Of a stretch of 64,000 nucleotides of DNA, positions 21,344-34,327 are shown one piece after another. The first letter of the stretch is position 1, and every line of letters starts with the position of its first letter. This DNA comes from Diorhabda sublineata (Eukaryota > Arthropoda > Insecta > Coleoptera > Chrysomelidae): positions 16,807,001-16,871,000 of the forward strand of contig NC_079477.1 of assembly GCF_026230105.1 (NCBI RefSeq). Direction: 5' to 3'. The notes beneath the pieces were generated by a model. The model did not search any database and was not told the origin of the DNA. It worked only from the letters and a program-made list of their open reading frames with translations. The translations under genes and the position numbers were made by a program.

Positions 21344-22900
21344 TTTGATCGAAAGTAAGAAATGGAACGGTCAACGCCACTCTTGATATTAAAACTTTTT
21401 AGAGTAGCTCTTTATTTTTATTAGGTAAAGTTGATACAATGTATTATAATCTGACTTAAAATTTCAATTATTTACAATCAAAATACCTTAACATATAGAT
21501 GAAGTTGTCCTTTTCAATTTTCAATCAATTTAATTTATTATTGATCGAAACAAATGCTTCACTACGGATTTGTTTAAAAACTCAAAATTGAAAAACAATT
21601 GATTCTGTCCTTAGAGATAATACAAAGTGGCATAAGATGTAGTTGATTTTAGAATACATACATCATATACATACATAACGTTGTATGTACACGTTTGTTA
21701 ACAATGTTCTCACTTTGTAAAAACATAATCGGCTTACAACCGTATATAAGGAAACCTTCATTGAGAATTGTACAACGTTCTACTTAATATAACAAGATAA
21801 TTTCAGTGAAATGAAATACGAAGATAAATGTGTCGCTTCAAAGTTTTATTACACACTTTACAGCACACAACTAACTACCGATTGTAAACTGGAAACCCTA
21901 ATAATAGTACATACCTACTGATTATAGAAAAATATTAGGAATTATGTGTAATACTCTATTTACGTTCATTATTTTCTCAATATTATTCGTTTTGGTAACC
22001 GGTTTTATTTAGCAATACCAAAAGGATTTCAATCCCAACTTTTTTTAAACTTTATTCTCAAAAATAAACATGGACATTTACAGATATTGAATGAATTAAA
22101 TTAATTTCAATAGAAGGATTAACACAACTCATTAATATGGCTTTTTCTATTTATGTTACAATTAATTCATGGTGAATAAGTGTTTACAAAATATAGTCTT
22201 TTTATGTTTTATTTTAAAATCGTCTGGATTTTTCTAGATGTAACTGAAATTAACTTTTTGTGTAATGTTGTTTATCTATACTTTCTGAAAATCAAATATT
22301 GTAATGTGGAACTGAACCAGTTTTTTAGTATTCAGTTCGCAGTGGAGCGACTATTATATCTCTTTTTATAAATATTTCGCTATTTGACCACCGGCATTAC
22401 AATAACAAATTAATGAGTGCCCGTTCTGTCAAAATATAGTTAACGGTAGTCCTGCTTATTCCTAATCTCTAGATATTGCTACAATACTCAAATTTCACAT
22501 TTACCGAAAAGTTTTTATTTTCCTCTGAGCTACCTTTGCCATGTGTTCTACTAAATAGAAGGTTAACAATTCTTGTCGTTCTTAAACGATATGAGTCTAA
22601 AAAAAAACTTATCTAGTCTCAACGTTCCTCATCCGTGCAAAATACGTGCGAACTGCTTCATGGTTTGTAAAAATGATCGTGTATTGAACTGAAAGTTTAA
22701 TAATTTAATATATACTAGAATAGAAAGAAAACTCAAAAATTATTGGGGCTTGCTTGGTTCAAAACTTTCTTAACGCCGTCTGTATTCAAAATAAAAGGGG
22801 TTAAATAATTACACACATTTTGATGAAACTATTTCAATGAAATATTAAACGAATGTTGTGGAAGCTGATACATCTTTTGAATTTGTTTTTATATCTATCT
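21344..22900. other. AT-rich non-coding stretch
   Basis: No gene or structured repeat recognised. Confidence 0.5.
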
Positions 22901-23850
22901 CAGTGTTTTTCGATCTATTTGATTTCGCGACCCCTTTACAAGTTGAAAAATTCTGGCGACCCCCTTGTGTCATAGAAAGACTAAGAAATATAATTTAATT
23001 AAAACACTACGTTAATGATTTTTTTCTATTTTGATACCTTTATCTATTTATATTCAGATCTACTCTACAAGCCGCGAGAGTTGAAAGTAGGTACAAGGTA
23101 AGTTGGTAAAGCTACGCGCGACTTAATTTGGATGCAAACTCACGCAAGCAAAACTGCGACGGCGACGTTGCCACACCGTATTGTTGTTGCGGCGACAGGA
23201 AGTGCCCCACGCGCACCACCCGCCGCCGCCCGCAATGTTCTTTTGTTTCAACTCTCATCTCACTCACTTAAGCGTAGTCAACGCTAAGTACGGACGTCAT
23301 TCTTTTGTTTTTTCGTTCGTTCCGCACGTTTGTAAAATGGATAAGTTTCTCAAGAGGTAATAAGAAGAATGAATTCTATCAAAGGTAAAGCCTTGCAAAC
23401 CCGGCTATTTAAAATCGTTTGTGAAGATATGGGCTCGCTCCATCAAAATCTCCTTTATCACACAGAGGCCAGGTGGCTATCCAAAGGAAAGATATTGACA
23501 AGAGTTCTAGAACTGAGAGCTGAATTATTAATGTTCTTGCAACTGGTGCTAAATATCAATACTCTTTTGACATTTTTGAAGTAATAAACACAGAAAATAA
23601 ATCAATAAGCCATGGTTCTGCTGAGAATATCGTTATTGCTGCTTGAAGGAAGCATTTCCGGGTTGCTTAGTATCTAAATTTATTGATTTGCTCTAGTCGA
23701 CCATATCACCCGATTCAACCGTTCCAGACTTTTTAATCGGGTTAGGGTAACAATAAGCCTCAGCCTCTTGAAGCCGTTAAGAAGAATATTCTTCAAGACT
23801 ACGAGTACTTGTTGCCCGAATTTTTGGCTATGCAATTTTGCATGTAAACC
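22901..23850 (+). mobile_element. hAT element remnant (ZBED5/GTF2IRD2-like type)
   Basis: The left end, CAGTGTTTTTCGATCTATTT followed by GCGACCCCTTTACAAG, is typical of hAT ends that carry a CGCGACCCC tract. A GC-rich island (23100-23260, with CACCCGCCGCCGCCCGC) follows, as in this hAT type. The transposase start codon and a mid-protein fragment come next. I could not find a matching right end before ~24.1 kb, so the 3' limit is approximate. Confidence 0.6.
23337..23584 (+). pseudogene. hAT transposase fragment
   Basis: ATG at 23337 begins MDKFLKR, the usual N-terminus of this hAT family. A few bases later the frame jumps to MNSIKGKALQTRLFKIVCED, LLYHTEARWLSKGKILTRVL and ELRAELLMFL, which come from the insertion-domain/catalytic region of ZBED5-like hAT transposases (HTEARWLSKG block). 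A large internal deletion therefore joins the N-terminus to the middle of the protein. The BED finger, the catalytic Asp residues and the C-terminal dimerisation region are missing. Confidence 0.75.
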
Positions 23851-26800
23851 CAATATTTTTCATTAAAAAAATTACAGTCAAGGGAAATTGAGTGATTATT
23901 TTTGCCTCACCTTGTTTAACCATAATAGGTAATCTCTATTAAAAAAAAAATGTTTGAAATGTATAGTTTCTAAAAGATACCTCGGGATAGGAAAATGATA
24001 TCGGAATATGATTTTCGCTATTCTATTGCTAATTTGCTCTAGTTTCATAACTCCCCATAAACATTAGCATTTAACAGTTTCCAAAGATAAACAGATTAAA
24101 GAAATGAAATAGTTAGTTAAGGGTGTTTCTTCACAACAAAGCTCCCACTCTCCTCCACCCTTATTCGAATAGATAGACCGAAACTTGTGATTTCACATTT
24201 AAGCTGAATATTTTAAAGAGAACGATTATTTTTATGTTCCTTAACTAACTAGTTTTTGTGGAATTTGGCTTCTCAATTTCTTAATCCCTCTAGAGGAAGG
24301 CCTATAACCTTTTACAGTTTTTTCCGCAGCTGAACTTAAACGGTGATATATAATGGAAATCCATTCTTTCTCAGATTTTACTATTGTCATGATTGAATAC
24401 ACGTTTCCTGTGATGTTCAGACTCATTCTGTTTTATTCTTTCATCGTATTGATAATTGTTCAATCTATTTTGTAAATACTGAGAAGTTTGTACATTGTGA
24501 AGAACATCACAAATGTCGCAAGGAACTTCATAGCCTCCAATTTTTTATTCTTTAGTGTTTTTGATTTTAGACTACTGAAATAATTTGACATTTGTTGAGA
24601 TAAGCACTAAAGATATTCGAAAAATATGTGTTTTACCATTTGATGGATAGTTTTGGTTGTTAATAGAATGTAAAAATATGTTATTTATACTCTTTTCATA
24701 TTAACTATCATTTTTTAGATCTTTAAACAAAATAACACTTATTTCTTAGGGATATAGAATGATATGAATGTTTTATATTATTTTGATTAAACCCAATCCA
24801 AATACAGACATCATTTTTATCAGCTCGTTTTTCTTTCTGATGTATAACTTGACAAATAATGTCATTGTGGTTTCAGACAATTGTCAAGTGGTGAAAAAAG
24901 TACATAGCTTGATGATGATAATAAATTGATAGTCGCCTTAATTTATATTTACTTGATTACGTTAAATCCAAAATATTATCTTTAACTCTTGATTAGTGAT
25001 TAATGGAGTGTTGAGAGCTTGCCCGCGAAAGTGTGAACTAAAATACCATTTGACGCAGAAGTGCGTCAGTGCTTCAAAATAATTATCCTCAATTAAAATT
25101 TTGAATAAATAAATACGAACAATTTGTTATTGAGTAACACAATTTTTTTGAAACGTGTTTGTTTTTCCTTGTTTCTATTGATAGTCGGAACGTTTCTTCG
25201 ATAGTATACAACTTCAATTGACAATTGATAGTTAATCCCAAATGTATATTATTAAATATATTATTTCCTATAACATCATCAGAAATGAATATGCTTCAAT
25301 GTATAGAAACCGACCAAATAGAAACATTAAAATTGACGTTCCTGAAATACTGCGCATATTTTATTAACATGCTTTTAAAAGTTTCTATTTTGTGAGACTG
25401 AATTTTTTTAATCGGTTATCAAGTAAGGTTCAATTGATTCTATGAATCAGATTTAAATATTTTGTTTAATCTTCAATTGAAATATATATGGGAATCATAA
25501 AACTTCAACCCTACGTTCCTTCTTTATCAGTTTATCTTATAAAATCAATTGTCTAAATAATAATAACGACACATTTCTCAGATGAATGTTCGGTAATGAC
25601 AGTGTATGAGTTTATTCCACACTAAAAACTTTGTCAAAAGACTTATTACTCTACTTACAACACCACAAACATTTACATTCTACTTTAGATATCACTTCCT
25701 CAACGCCCAGATTGTTTAGCTCGTTCTCCCGTATCTTTAAATAATTTAATTAATTGATCTACTGTGAGTTCCGACTTTTTATATGCTCTTGAAATAATTC
25801 TAAAACATTGTAGAAGCTGTTTAAAGTAACTAGTGATACACAACTTTTGTATTAAAACTTCTGTACAGTTACAGTTAACTTCTTCCAGAAATATCTAGAA
25901 CATAGTTTATGACTATTCAATAATAGAAGGAGCCATTCGCCCCCTTTATGGTTTCCTCTTTATTAAATTATGACAAGCGCTGGCAGATGGTGAACGGCTG
26001 TTTATTGTTATCATAATACAAAACAGTGATGATATTTTTGTGTCTAAAAAAATGTAACAGTAAGTAGATGAAGTGAAAGAATGTGAACTGCATTCATTTC
26101 GACTGGGTTTATGTATTATAATTTTTTTTTGACCACACAATGATGCTTATATATGTTGTTGAAAGCGGTGAATTTAAACTTCCGGAACATCTATATGGAG
26201 ACAAAGACATCTATATATGAACGTTATTAAAATGTTGGAGGGGTTAATTAGTCACACAAGTTCCTTTGGATTTTTTTGGTTCTAATAGAATCTTCATAGT
26301 AATTTTATAACATTCATAGAATATTGTTAACATTACAATTGAACCTCTAAACTCGATTGCAGAAAGTTATTTACCTTATTTGTAGAAACATTTTCAGTTC
26401 ATACAAGCTTTTATTTCACCTACGTTCTTGTATAACAAAACTGTAAACATTTCTAAAAATTTGGAGTGGCGATATCTTGATTGCGTAAATAAGTATAGAG
26501 CCTGGGCTAGGCCGACAATTTTAGAACTTATGTTTATGGATTTCGAAAGAAAAAACGGAAAACAGTTCATATGCTATAAATTGATGTAAGTATAGAAGAA
26601 AAATTTCCACCTAATTATTAAAATGATTAAAACAAATATACAAACCGATCATTTACTGCAATCAGCTATCATAATATGAATATATTTATACGATTTATGA
26701 GAAACATTCACTTTTGTATTTGTGAATTAATAGTTTCAGAATGTAGGAAAATATATGGGGATTTCAGTATAAAAAAATTGTTTCTAGCTCTAAACAAGCA

Positions 26801-28145
26801 GAACACTTTATGGTGTACATACATTTTCCATTCGAAACCTATCGATCATGGTATTTATTAAACCGTTCCATTGTTTTCTTAACACAGTTCTCTCGAGCCG
26901 TTCAGTCATCTTGGAAATGGAAATACGAGAGCCATTTGAGGGAAGAGTAACTTTAGATGAAAAGGTTATTTGACTGTAAAAATTTTTTATTTTTCAGAAG
27001 GAGTCCCCTCAGTATCCATTATTTTCAAAGACAAATAAAGCTGTTCTTTCTTAAGCTCGGCTGCAAAACGTATCTGCAAATTAACATAATATCAACCAGT
27101 TATCTTCTTCCCTTTTTCTAAAGAAGCGATAAATATCGGTCAAAAAATGGTTTTTAATTTCATTGTTTCGACTTTCTCTCTATCTCTCTCTCCCTCTCTC
27201 TCTCTCTGGGGTTTAATGGTGTACTCAAATTTCATCCCCTGTGACATATCAGACAAAACTTCAATTAAACTACGTCTAAAGGTATCCAAAGATTTATTTG
27301 AATGTTTAATGCGAGTAAGCTTTTGATTAACATTAAGTAATACCGTCACCCTCTTTGAATATAACTTCCGCGTAAATTATTCAGCATCATCCGTTTTCAT
27401 ATGGCCACTTTTGAAAGCAGATAACCACTGAAAAATCATTTCTAGGGACGGACCACTTATTACTTACTTATTTTTTATTCGGTTTCATTATTTATTTGTC
27501 CACATAAAATATAATCGCGGAAGTGTTATCAACCTCTGAAAAGGCACTCTATCGACAAATGCCCTCGTATATATGCTTCTCATCTTTTCTAAGCTGTTTC
27601 TAAACTTTCTTCTTCGATTAAGATTGTTTCACATAGCTTAAATCGGAAACATTTTGTTTCAAATCAGGTAGTTGAGCTAATATTGTTATTTTTCACTTTT
27701 GTTTAGATTATTTTTTTTATCCAACAAGATACTCAATATCTTTTAACTTTTACGGGCTTACAAGATTGGGAAAATATTCTCTCATTCTATTTTATTATCG
27801 ATTGATTTTCCCACCACATATTAAATAAATGCAAATGTTGATCTTGTGAATGTGTAAGTAAACCCTAATGTAGAATCTAAACTGCAGGACCTCCTTGAAG
27901 CTATGCGGAAATTACTTCGAGCTGTGGTCTTATATATATTTCAGGGTAAACCGTTTCCATATGAAACATATGTTATTGTGATTGTTATTATTTTTCTTTT
28001 ATAATAAATTTTCTGAGTAAATTCAATTTAGGAATATACTGAAACGGTACAAATATCATTTCAAGTTCTGCATATTTTTGCATTAATTCGAGGATGTTTG
28101 TTAACTTATTTTCTATCTGATCAACAAGAGAATTATTAAATTGTA
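23851..28145. other. Long AT-rich non-coding stretch
   Basis: Over 4 kb without a recognisable gene. A short imperfect hairpin TGACGCAGAAGTGCGTCA lies near 25057-25075, and a CT microsatellite is at 27169-27208. The open frame at 27140-27349 is largely the reverse of that microsatellite. Nothing else stands out. Confidence 0.45.
27169..27208. repeat. (CT)n microsatellite
   Basis: An interrupted CTCTCT run with occasional A and CC. Confidence 0.9.
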
Positions 28146-28149
28146 ACTT

Positions 28150-29215
28150 CCATATTATCACTTCAGTCATAGCTACTGCCAAGATCATGGAGAAAGTCGT
28201 TAATCAGCAAATTTTGAGATATTTTAAGACTGCTAACATCATTAGCGACCATCAATACAATAGATCAACCGGGGATCTCCTCGCCCATGTCAATGACGTA
28301 TGGACTGAAGCTAAAGAGAAATATGAGGTATTTCGAGCAATCGCACTAGACATATTGAAGGCTTTTGACGGAATTTGTGATACCAACTTTCTAAATAAAT
28401 TGAGATCGTATGGTTTGAAGTTCTCACTTTGCTTTGTAGCTTTCTCAATGACCGATCCATCAAGATGGCTATCGATAGAAATATCTCAGGTTTGAGGTCA
28501 ACGCTGTTGTTCTCCTGGAATGCATCTTGCCACCTACACTTCTTTTCCTGTACATTAACGATCTACTTGATAAAACTGCAAACCCGCTCTATAGATTCGC
28601 AGATGATAGCACACTGGTGACGTCGTTTAAGTCAACTGCCACAATAAACTCGGTAAACGTCTAAATCCATAGGCATCAACTGATCCACACCATCAATGCC
28701 GACCTTGATATAAAATAGCCCTCTTTAAGTCAAAAGGCTTATATTATAAGCAACAGCTTCTAATCCTCTTTGGAATCTTTTTCGTATATTCGTATATTTG
28801 GAACCCAACTGCCAAGCATAACCTAAGGATGCTCGGCAAAAAAGAGCAATTCGACTTATAGGCGATCCAGAGTTGACTATAAACTTCGACAGCTTAGATC
28901 ATAGAAGAAAGGTCAGCAACCTGATTCTATTTTACCAATACTACCACAGCAAATGCTCCTTCCAACATAATACTACCTAGAACAGTATTTGCAAAATCTA
29001 TTCGACATGTAGATGAGACTCATAAACACCGAGTTCAACTGAGGACGCCCAGATCGTCAATTTATCGGAACTCCTTTCTTTGGAGAAGTGCAAGCCTGTA
29101 AATTCAACTACCAAGGCACGTCTTTTCTAAACACTACAATCTACATAAGTTTAAGATCAATATACACAGGCATCTTTATACGGCAGACACCACTTGAAAT
29201 ACTCGAGTGTAGTAA
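28150..29215 (+). pseudogene. Jockey-like LINE reverse transcriptase, 3' half
   Basis: Pieces in order: MEKVVNQQILRYFKTAN, ISDHQYNRSTGDLLAHVNDV, RAIALDILKAFDGI (first catalytic Asp), FLNDRSIKMAIDRNISG, then in another frame LYINDLLDKTANPLYRFADD (catalytic ADD). Much further on come the C-terminal blocks AIRLIGDPELTINFDSLDHR, RKVSNLILFYQYYHSKCS and NTEFN..PRSSIYRNSFLW, ending in a HLYTADTT-like tail near 29200. This is the RT plus C-terminal region of a CR1/jockey-type LINE, 5'-truncated, with several frameshifts and stops. Confidence 0.85.
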
Positions 29216-29801
29216 GGTTTACCAAAAAGTTATTATAATATATTTGGAAGTCTATTGAGTGTTTTTGATGATAGCATAGCAATGGAATTTCACATTATTA
29301 GTGTTCACCACATTTTAACCTCTTTGAAAATTGATGTTTCAAATCTAATGAGAGAATCGAAAAAACAAAATAATTTAAATTTGGTTACAATTTTCTTGAA
29401 TACATATTTTAAAAGTTTAATAAAACTAGAATGCAAAAAAATAAGAACATGAAAATTGTCGTGAGAAACAAAAACCAGCTGCAAGAATCTTTTGCATGGC
29501 TTATAAAATAGGATTAGTGCCATAGTCAATATTATTTTTCTTTGGACGTCATCTTTTTTGTCTTATCAAGAGCAAACTGGCAGTTTCTTCAAATGTTTAA
29601 ATTAATGTTGGGAGTATATAATCAATTTAAAGTTCAATATTGAGGTTTGCATGAAATTGATGTACGTGATTCCTACCTTAAACCATATCTCAATACCGAA
29701 ATGATGTATACTTATATACAGATCTTCCATATCAAACGATAATTCATCAAATCCTTTCAGATTTTCATATACGTTAAGAATTTAATATTCTCACAAAAAA
29801 A
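29216..29801. other. AT-rich non-coding stretch
   Basis: No gene recognised between the LINE tail and the Mutator-like element. Confidence 0.5.
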
Positions 29802-29826
29802 CGGGGGCATCCCATGTGATGGCCTC
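29802..29826 (+). repeat. Left terminal inverted repeat of the MULE
   Basis: It ends GATGGCCTC and is mirrored at 32203-32228 with four or five differences. Confidence 0.8.
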
Positions 29827-30032
29827 AAAAAATCGATTTTTTTTCATAAATTGCTTTCGTAACATGTCTAGAATAAGGTAGTAAAGTGTGTACCGTCGAC
29901 TTTATACCCCCTTTTATACATATATACATTTATACCAGTTGAAACAAGTTTCTACAGGCTTAAACAGAAATTTCTGTAGTTATTAAATATTCTATCGAAG
30001 TTATTTTAGTCTTGGTTGTATTTTTTTTTATA

Positions 30033-31656
30033 ATGAGTGGACGGAAAGGAAGTACGAGTTGAAAAGTTCATCCTGGTCGTAGAAAAAAAAAGAAAGTTTA
30101 GTGGAAACCGTTTCACCACCCAAAATGAAACGGCATTTACATTAGCTTTGGCGAAAAAACTTCAAAATAGCATGAACAAGGAGGTTCCCAGCGCTTCGAA
30201 TTTTGCGTATTGCATTTTGGAATTTGTTTCTGTATTTGCTGCAATTTCTGAAATGGTATTATGTAAAACTTGTAAAAGTGATGTGTCTATTTCGCAATCA
30301 AGTTTCCGTGGCTTAGGTTTTAAAATTATTTTATCGTGTGAGTGTGAAAAACAGACAGTTATAAACACAGGCCCATTGATCGAGAATGCAGTTAATCGCC
30401 GGTTTGTATTTGTGTATGTGTGTATTAGGAGTTGTTCACGAAGGAATAAATCTTTTCTGCAGCTTCATGGACATATGTTCGGGTATTGCACTACAGAAAA
30501 ACATTCATATTGCCACATATTCACTGTGTGATACTTTATTATCATTCGCTGTGACGCAAGAAAAATCTATGAATGAAAAATCAGGAAAACCACATGAATT
30601 GATTGTGTCGGTGTATGTGACGGTACTTGGAAGAAAAGAGGCTTTTCATCTCTATTTTGAGTTTCTTCATTGATTGGAAAGTACACTGGGAAAGTTTTAG
30701 ATGTCATGATTATAAGTAGTTTTTGTGGTGCATGTAATTTGTGGAAAAGTAAAAAAAAACGGATCTTTTAGAGTACGAAATTTGGTATGAAACGCATGTA
30801 GATGAATGTAGATGAAGTTCCGGTAAAATGGAATTAAGAGCCATCACGAAAATGTTTTTGAGGTCTATGGAAAAATATGGCGTAAAATATCTTACATACT
30901 TCGGCGATTGTGACAGTAAAACTAACAAGGGGATCCTAGATGCTAAACCGTATGGACATACTATAATAACAGAAAAAGAATGTGTGGGTCACGTAGAAAA
31001 GAGAATAGAAACACGACTTCCGACGAAATTCTACGGATTAGCTATTCGACGTCATCCAGATTCGCTTGAAGATATGAAAAAGGAAGTTTGGGCAACGTAT
31101 TATCACAAATGCTCTTCAGATGAAAACCTTCAATTTTTTCTGAAGGCGAAGACACTTGGTGTAATGGCGTAATGCAGAAGCTAAAAATGAGCTCGACCAA
31201 TTTCATCACGATAAACCACCTCTAATACCAGAAGTACAAGTAGCTATCAAACCGGTTTTGGAAGATTTATCGAAAGACGAATTATTGATTTGTTGTTTAG
31301 GAGCAGAGACACATAACAATAACGAATCTTTTAATTCGTTGATTTGGACTTTTGCTCCTAAGCATCTTCATTCTGGCCCCGATATTGTTGAAATTGCTAG
31401 CTACTTATCACTTATCATCTTTAATGAAGGTTTTGAAGGCGTTTCAAAAGTAATATGGGTTATGGGATGTCCCATAGGCCAAGAAGCCCATACGTATGTT
31501 GAGAAACGTGATGACAAGCGAATCTCACATTCTGAGCGGCGCGTAAGTGATGTCATTAAACAAGCCAGAATTGACTCAAGAGCTTAACAATCTGCTTTAA
31601 AAGAGTTTCAAGAGGAGGAGGAAGGAATACTCTATGGACCAGGTATCGCCGATTGA
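30033..31656 (+). pseudogene. Mutator-like transposase, frameshifted
   Basis: From ATG 30033 (MSGRKGSTS, then a stop) the protein can be followed through shifting frames: KKRKFSGNRFTTQNE, a C-x2-C pair (VLCKTCKSD) with GLGFKIILSCECE, NRRFVF..CVLGVVHEGINL, a catalytic-type Asp in CDGTWKKRGFSSLF, KMELRAITKMFLRSMEKYGV, YLTYFGDCDSKTNKGILDAK, ECVGHVEKR, YGLAIRRHPDSLEDMKKEVW, NNNESFNSLIWTFAPKHLHS and EEGILYGPGIAD before TGA 31656. This order is that of the large Mutator-like transposase family of insects. About four frameshifts and at least two short deletions inactivate it. The shape is nearly full length. Confidence 0.88.
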
Positions 31657-31659
31657 GGG

Positions 31660-32200
31660 TAAGTTGAGATTTTCATAGTTTTAAAGGGGCTTGAAACTTT
31701 AAACGCGTTTTTCTCAAAACTGTGTTTTTCAAACTTTCCTCCATCGTATCTCAAAAACGGCTTGACCGAATGACTTGAAATTTATAGGGCACATTCGACA
31801 CATGTAAACGCATGGACTATTAATTGAAAATTTCCAAAATTTCGATTTTTTATAGCAAAAAAACAAAAAAAAAACGCAAAATTTGCAACTTTTATTTCAC
31901 ATGTCTACCAAAAGTACAATTTTTTGTATATTCATTTGATAATAGTCCATTCCGTGCATTTAGGCTTACAGACTAGAACGCCGTTTTTTTTTTCAGATAA
32001 GCCAATCAACCGGAATCGTGGAGGAAGTGCGAGCTCATTTTTTTTAGGCGGGGGTGTTGTCGAGAACGCTGTAATTCAAGTTCTACATAATATTTTTAGC
32101 TTAAAATTTATATGTCGAAATATATGTTAATAAATGATAATAAACTTAAAGCTCTATCTATTTACTGGTCGTAGAAAAAAAATCCTAAAAAATCCCTAAA
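31660..32200 (+). other. 3' non-coding region of the MULE
   Basis: Contains poly-A and poly-T tracts and a segment TATCTCAAAAACGGCTTGAC. No further coding sequence. Confidence 0.6.
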
Positions 32201-32202
32201 AA

Positions 32203-32228
32203 ACAGACCGTCACATGGGATGACCTCC
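32203..32228 (-). repeat. Right terminal inverted repeat of the MULE
   Basis: Reading CAGACCGTCACATGGGATGA, then CCTCC; inverted counterpart of 29802-29826. Confidence 0.8.
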
Positions 32229-32431
32229 TTAAGTGGTAAATAATTAAACTTATTTCGAGGGATTCATTTGACTTCATAAATATTATGAGTTATTTATAAT
32301 GTATTGCTATATCGAATATATTCTTGAAAATATTGGTAACGTTTTGTAATTTCTACCAAAATGGTAATGCATACAAGTAAATCACATGATTTTCGCGTTA
32401 TATGTTCTTTATACTCGTGGACACACTAATA

Positions 32432-33260
32432 CGAGGGTGGTTCAAATGTAAACCTGAATTTTGCAAAGAAAAATATATTAAGTTACAGAGCTGAAATTCT
32501 TTTAGAGTTTTTCTAGATAGTTCCCGTCACACTCTACATACTTTTGCCACTTCTTCAGAAGCTTTCGAATGCCTTTTTCATAAAAATCTCTCGGCTTGTC
32601 ACATAATCGTTCGTGCACGAGCGATTCTACATCTACAATGCTTTCGAATCGCAGTCCGCAGTCAACGGAACAAATAAATAATAGTCGCATGACGACAAAT
32701 CGGGACTATAAGGAGGGTGTTCCATTGTTTCCCAAGCCAATACTTTCAACGTTTCCATCGTAATCCGAGCTGTATGCGGTCTGACGTTGTCTTGCAGGAA
32801 AATCACAGTAGGATTGAAATATCGCGTCGTTTTGATCAGTAGACAAGTTTCACCCTATTTTTAAGGAAGTTACTATAATACGGCGCGTTTAAAGTTCGTT
32901 GTTCAGATAAAAATTCCTTCTTACACTCCATAGACGCGCGTTTACTCTCAGGAATTCATTGGTGTATCCAAGTGTCGTCTGTTATGAATATCTGGAGCAA
33001 TAAATTTTTTCCTTCTTCTTCATACCACGGCAGGAGACGCGTGCAAATTTCCCAGCGTAAGATTTTCAGAAGTCTTGACACCCATCTGCAGAAATTACCA
33101 TTATTACTTACACTAATGCCTAATTTTTCTACAATATCTTGTTGGTCTCTCAAAATTAGTTTTTCCACATTACTGACGTTCGCATCGATATCACTTGTTC
33201 TGGGGCTCCACACATGTGACAGATTTGTCACGACATCTCTGCTCATAGCTATAAGTACTC
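32432..33260 (-). pseudogene. Mariner transposase, nearly complete catalytic part
   Basis: Read on the minus strand: VSNVEKLILRDQQDIVEKLG, FCRWVSRLLKILRWEICTRL, IFITDDTWIHQ (first catalytic Asp), FLQDNVRPHTARITMETLKV (second Asp), HPPYSPDLSSCDYYLF (third Asp of DD34D), then RDFYEKGIRKLLKKWQKYVE and GNYLEKL at the end. Frameshifts and stops lie between the blocks. A mariner-like terminal repeat CGAGGGTGGTTCAAATGTAA begins at 32432 next to TA (32430-32431). I see no matching end on the right, so the copy is 5'-truncated. Confidence 0.85.
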
Positions 33261-34325
33261 TAAAAAGCGAAGTGTCGCGGTCCCAGTGCCACCACTTTTA
33301 AAGAATGAATAATTTAAAAAACTTGAGGTTGTAATTAATGCCATACATTCTCTATAATTATTCACGGATAATTATTCAGCAAAGTGTAGAATTTCGTATA
33401 TTTTCCACGTCTATTGTATTAGTTTTCATGGCGTCAAACTCTACTTGTCCTCCACTTACAAACAAATGACTTGGTAATATTTTCTCATTGTCAGGACTGT
33501 AATTGATTTTTGCATGGACAAAAGGGGAGAAGGGTTGGTAACGAATGTTGAATGGTGAGTTTTATTGCTTCAATTATGTGTCGTGAGTAGGAAAACAATT
33601 GCCAGACATTGGCGTGGGCTGCCCTATATAGATGGAAACTGTGCAGTTCCATAGTTATAAGTCAATAGAATTAAAGTATCTGACCATATGTGTATTAGTT
33701 TTAATGCCTCTCATAATTCAATATCCAAGGACTATTTCAAATTATATTCACTACTGTAATCCTCGAATATGTATGTGCGTACGTTCTATAAGAGAAAGAG
33801 AAAAATACTTTTATTATTTAGGATATTTTATTGAGTATAGAACAACCGAATTCGATCTGGTTCAATGCCTTACTCCTTCTAATTGTCGAGCCTAGAGCTT
33901 CCTCTCACCCACTTTTGTTGGTTGTGTGTACATTCTCGTAGAAAATAATAATTAATATAAATATTAACTCTTTTGCGAGTTCACTTGTCACCTTCGAAAG
34001 TCTTTCTAAGGTTTGTTTGACTCATTGATAATAATTCTTCTGTGTCTAAAGTATGCTGTAAATTTAATGAATATAGGATATGTACATGAAAATGGAAAAA
34101 ATAAACTTTTTCCAAGTTGCAAATAAGGTTTCTAAAATTAGATATCCTATCTTAGTCTCTTTTTTCGAAAAATAATTCTTTTGATTATATTGTTACAAAG
34201 ATAAAGTGTCGTGAACCTGCAGATGACACTAGATCAAATACTGGTTGTATATTTGAGGATTAAACTTGTAGCTGCATTTTTGGGAACTAGGGGACTGAGC
34301 TTGAGGAATGAACTCTATAATGTCC
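33261..34325. other. AT-rich non-coding stretch
   Basis: No gene or element recognised. Confidence 0.5.
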
Positions 34326-34327
34326 GA

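Larger units (their letters stand above)
29802..32228 (+). mobile_element. Mutator-like DNA transposon (animal MULE)
   Basis: The terminal inverted repeats are CGGGGGCATCCCATGTGATG at the left (29802..) and, read inward from the right end, GGAGGTCATCCCATGTGACG (32228 leftward). The shared core is CATCCCATGTGA. They bracket a broken transposase of the animal Mutator-like family and a ~500-bp 3' region with homopolymers. No clear 8-11 bp target duplication is visible outside the ends. Confidence 0.8.

Noticed and set aside
25057..25075. Histone-type or terminator stem-loop
   Set aside because: A short imperfect hairpin only, with no adjacent gene.
27140..27349. Coding frame with a RERERE-type tail
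   Set aside because: The charged tail is a translation of the (CT)n microsatellite; the rest matches no known family.
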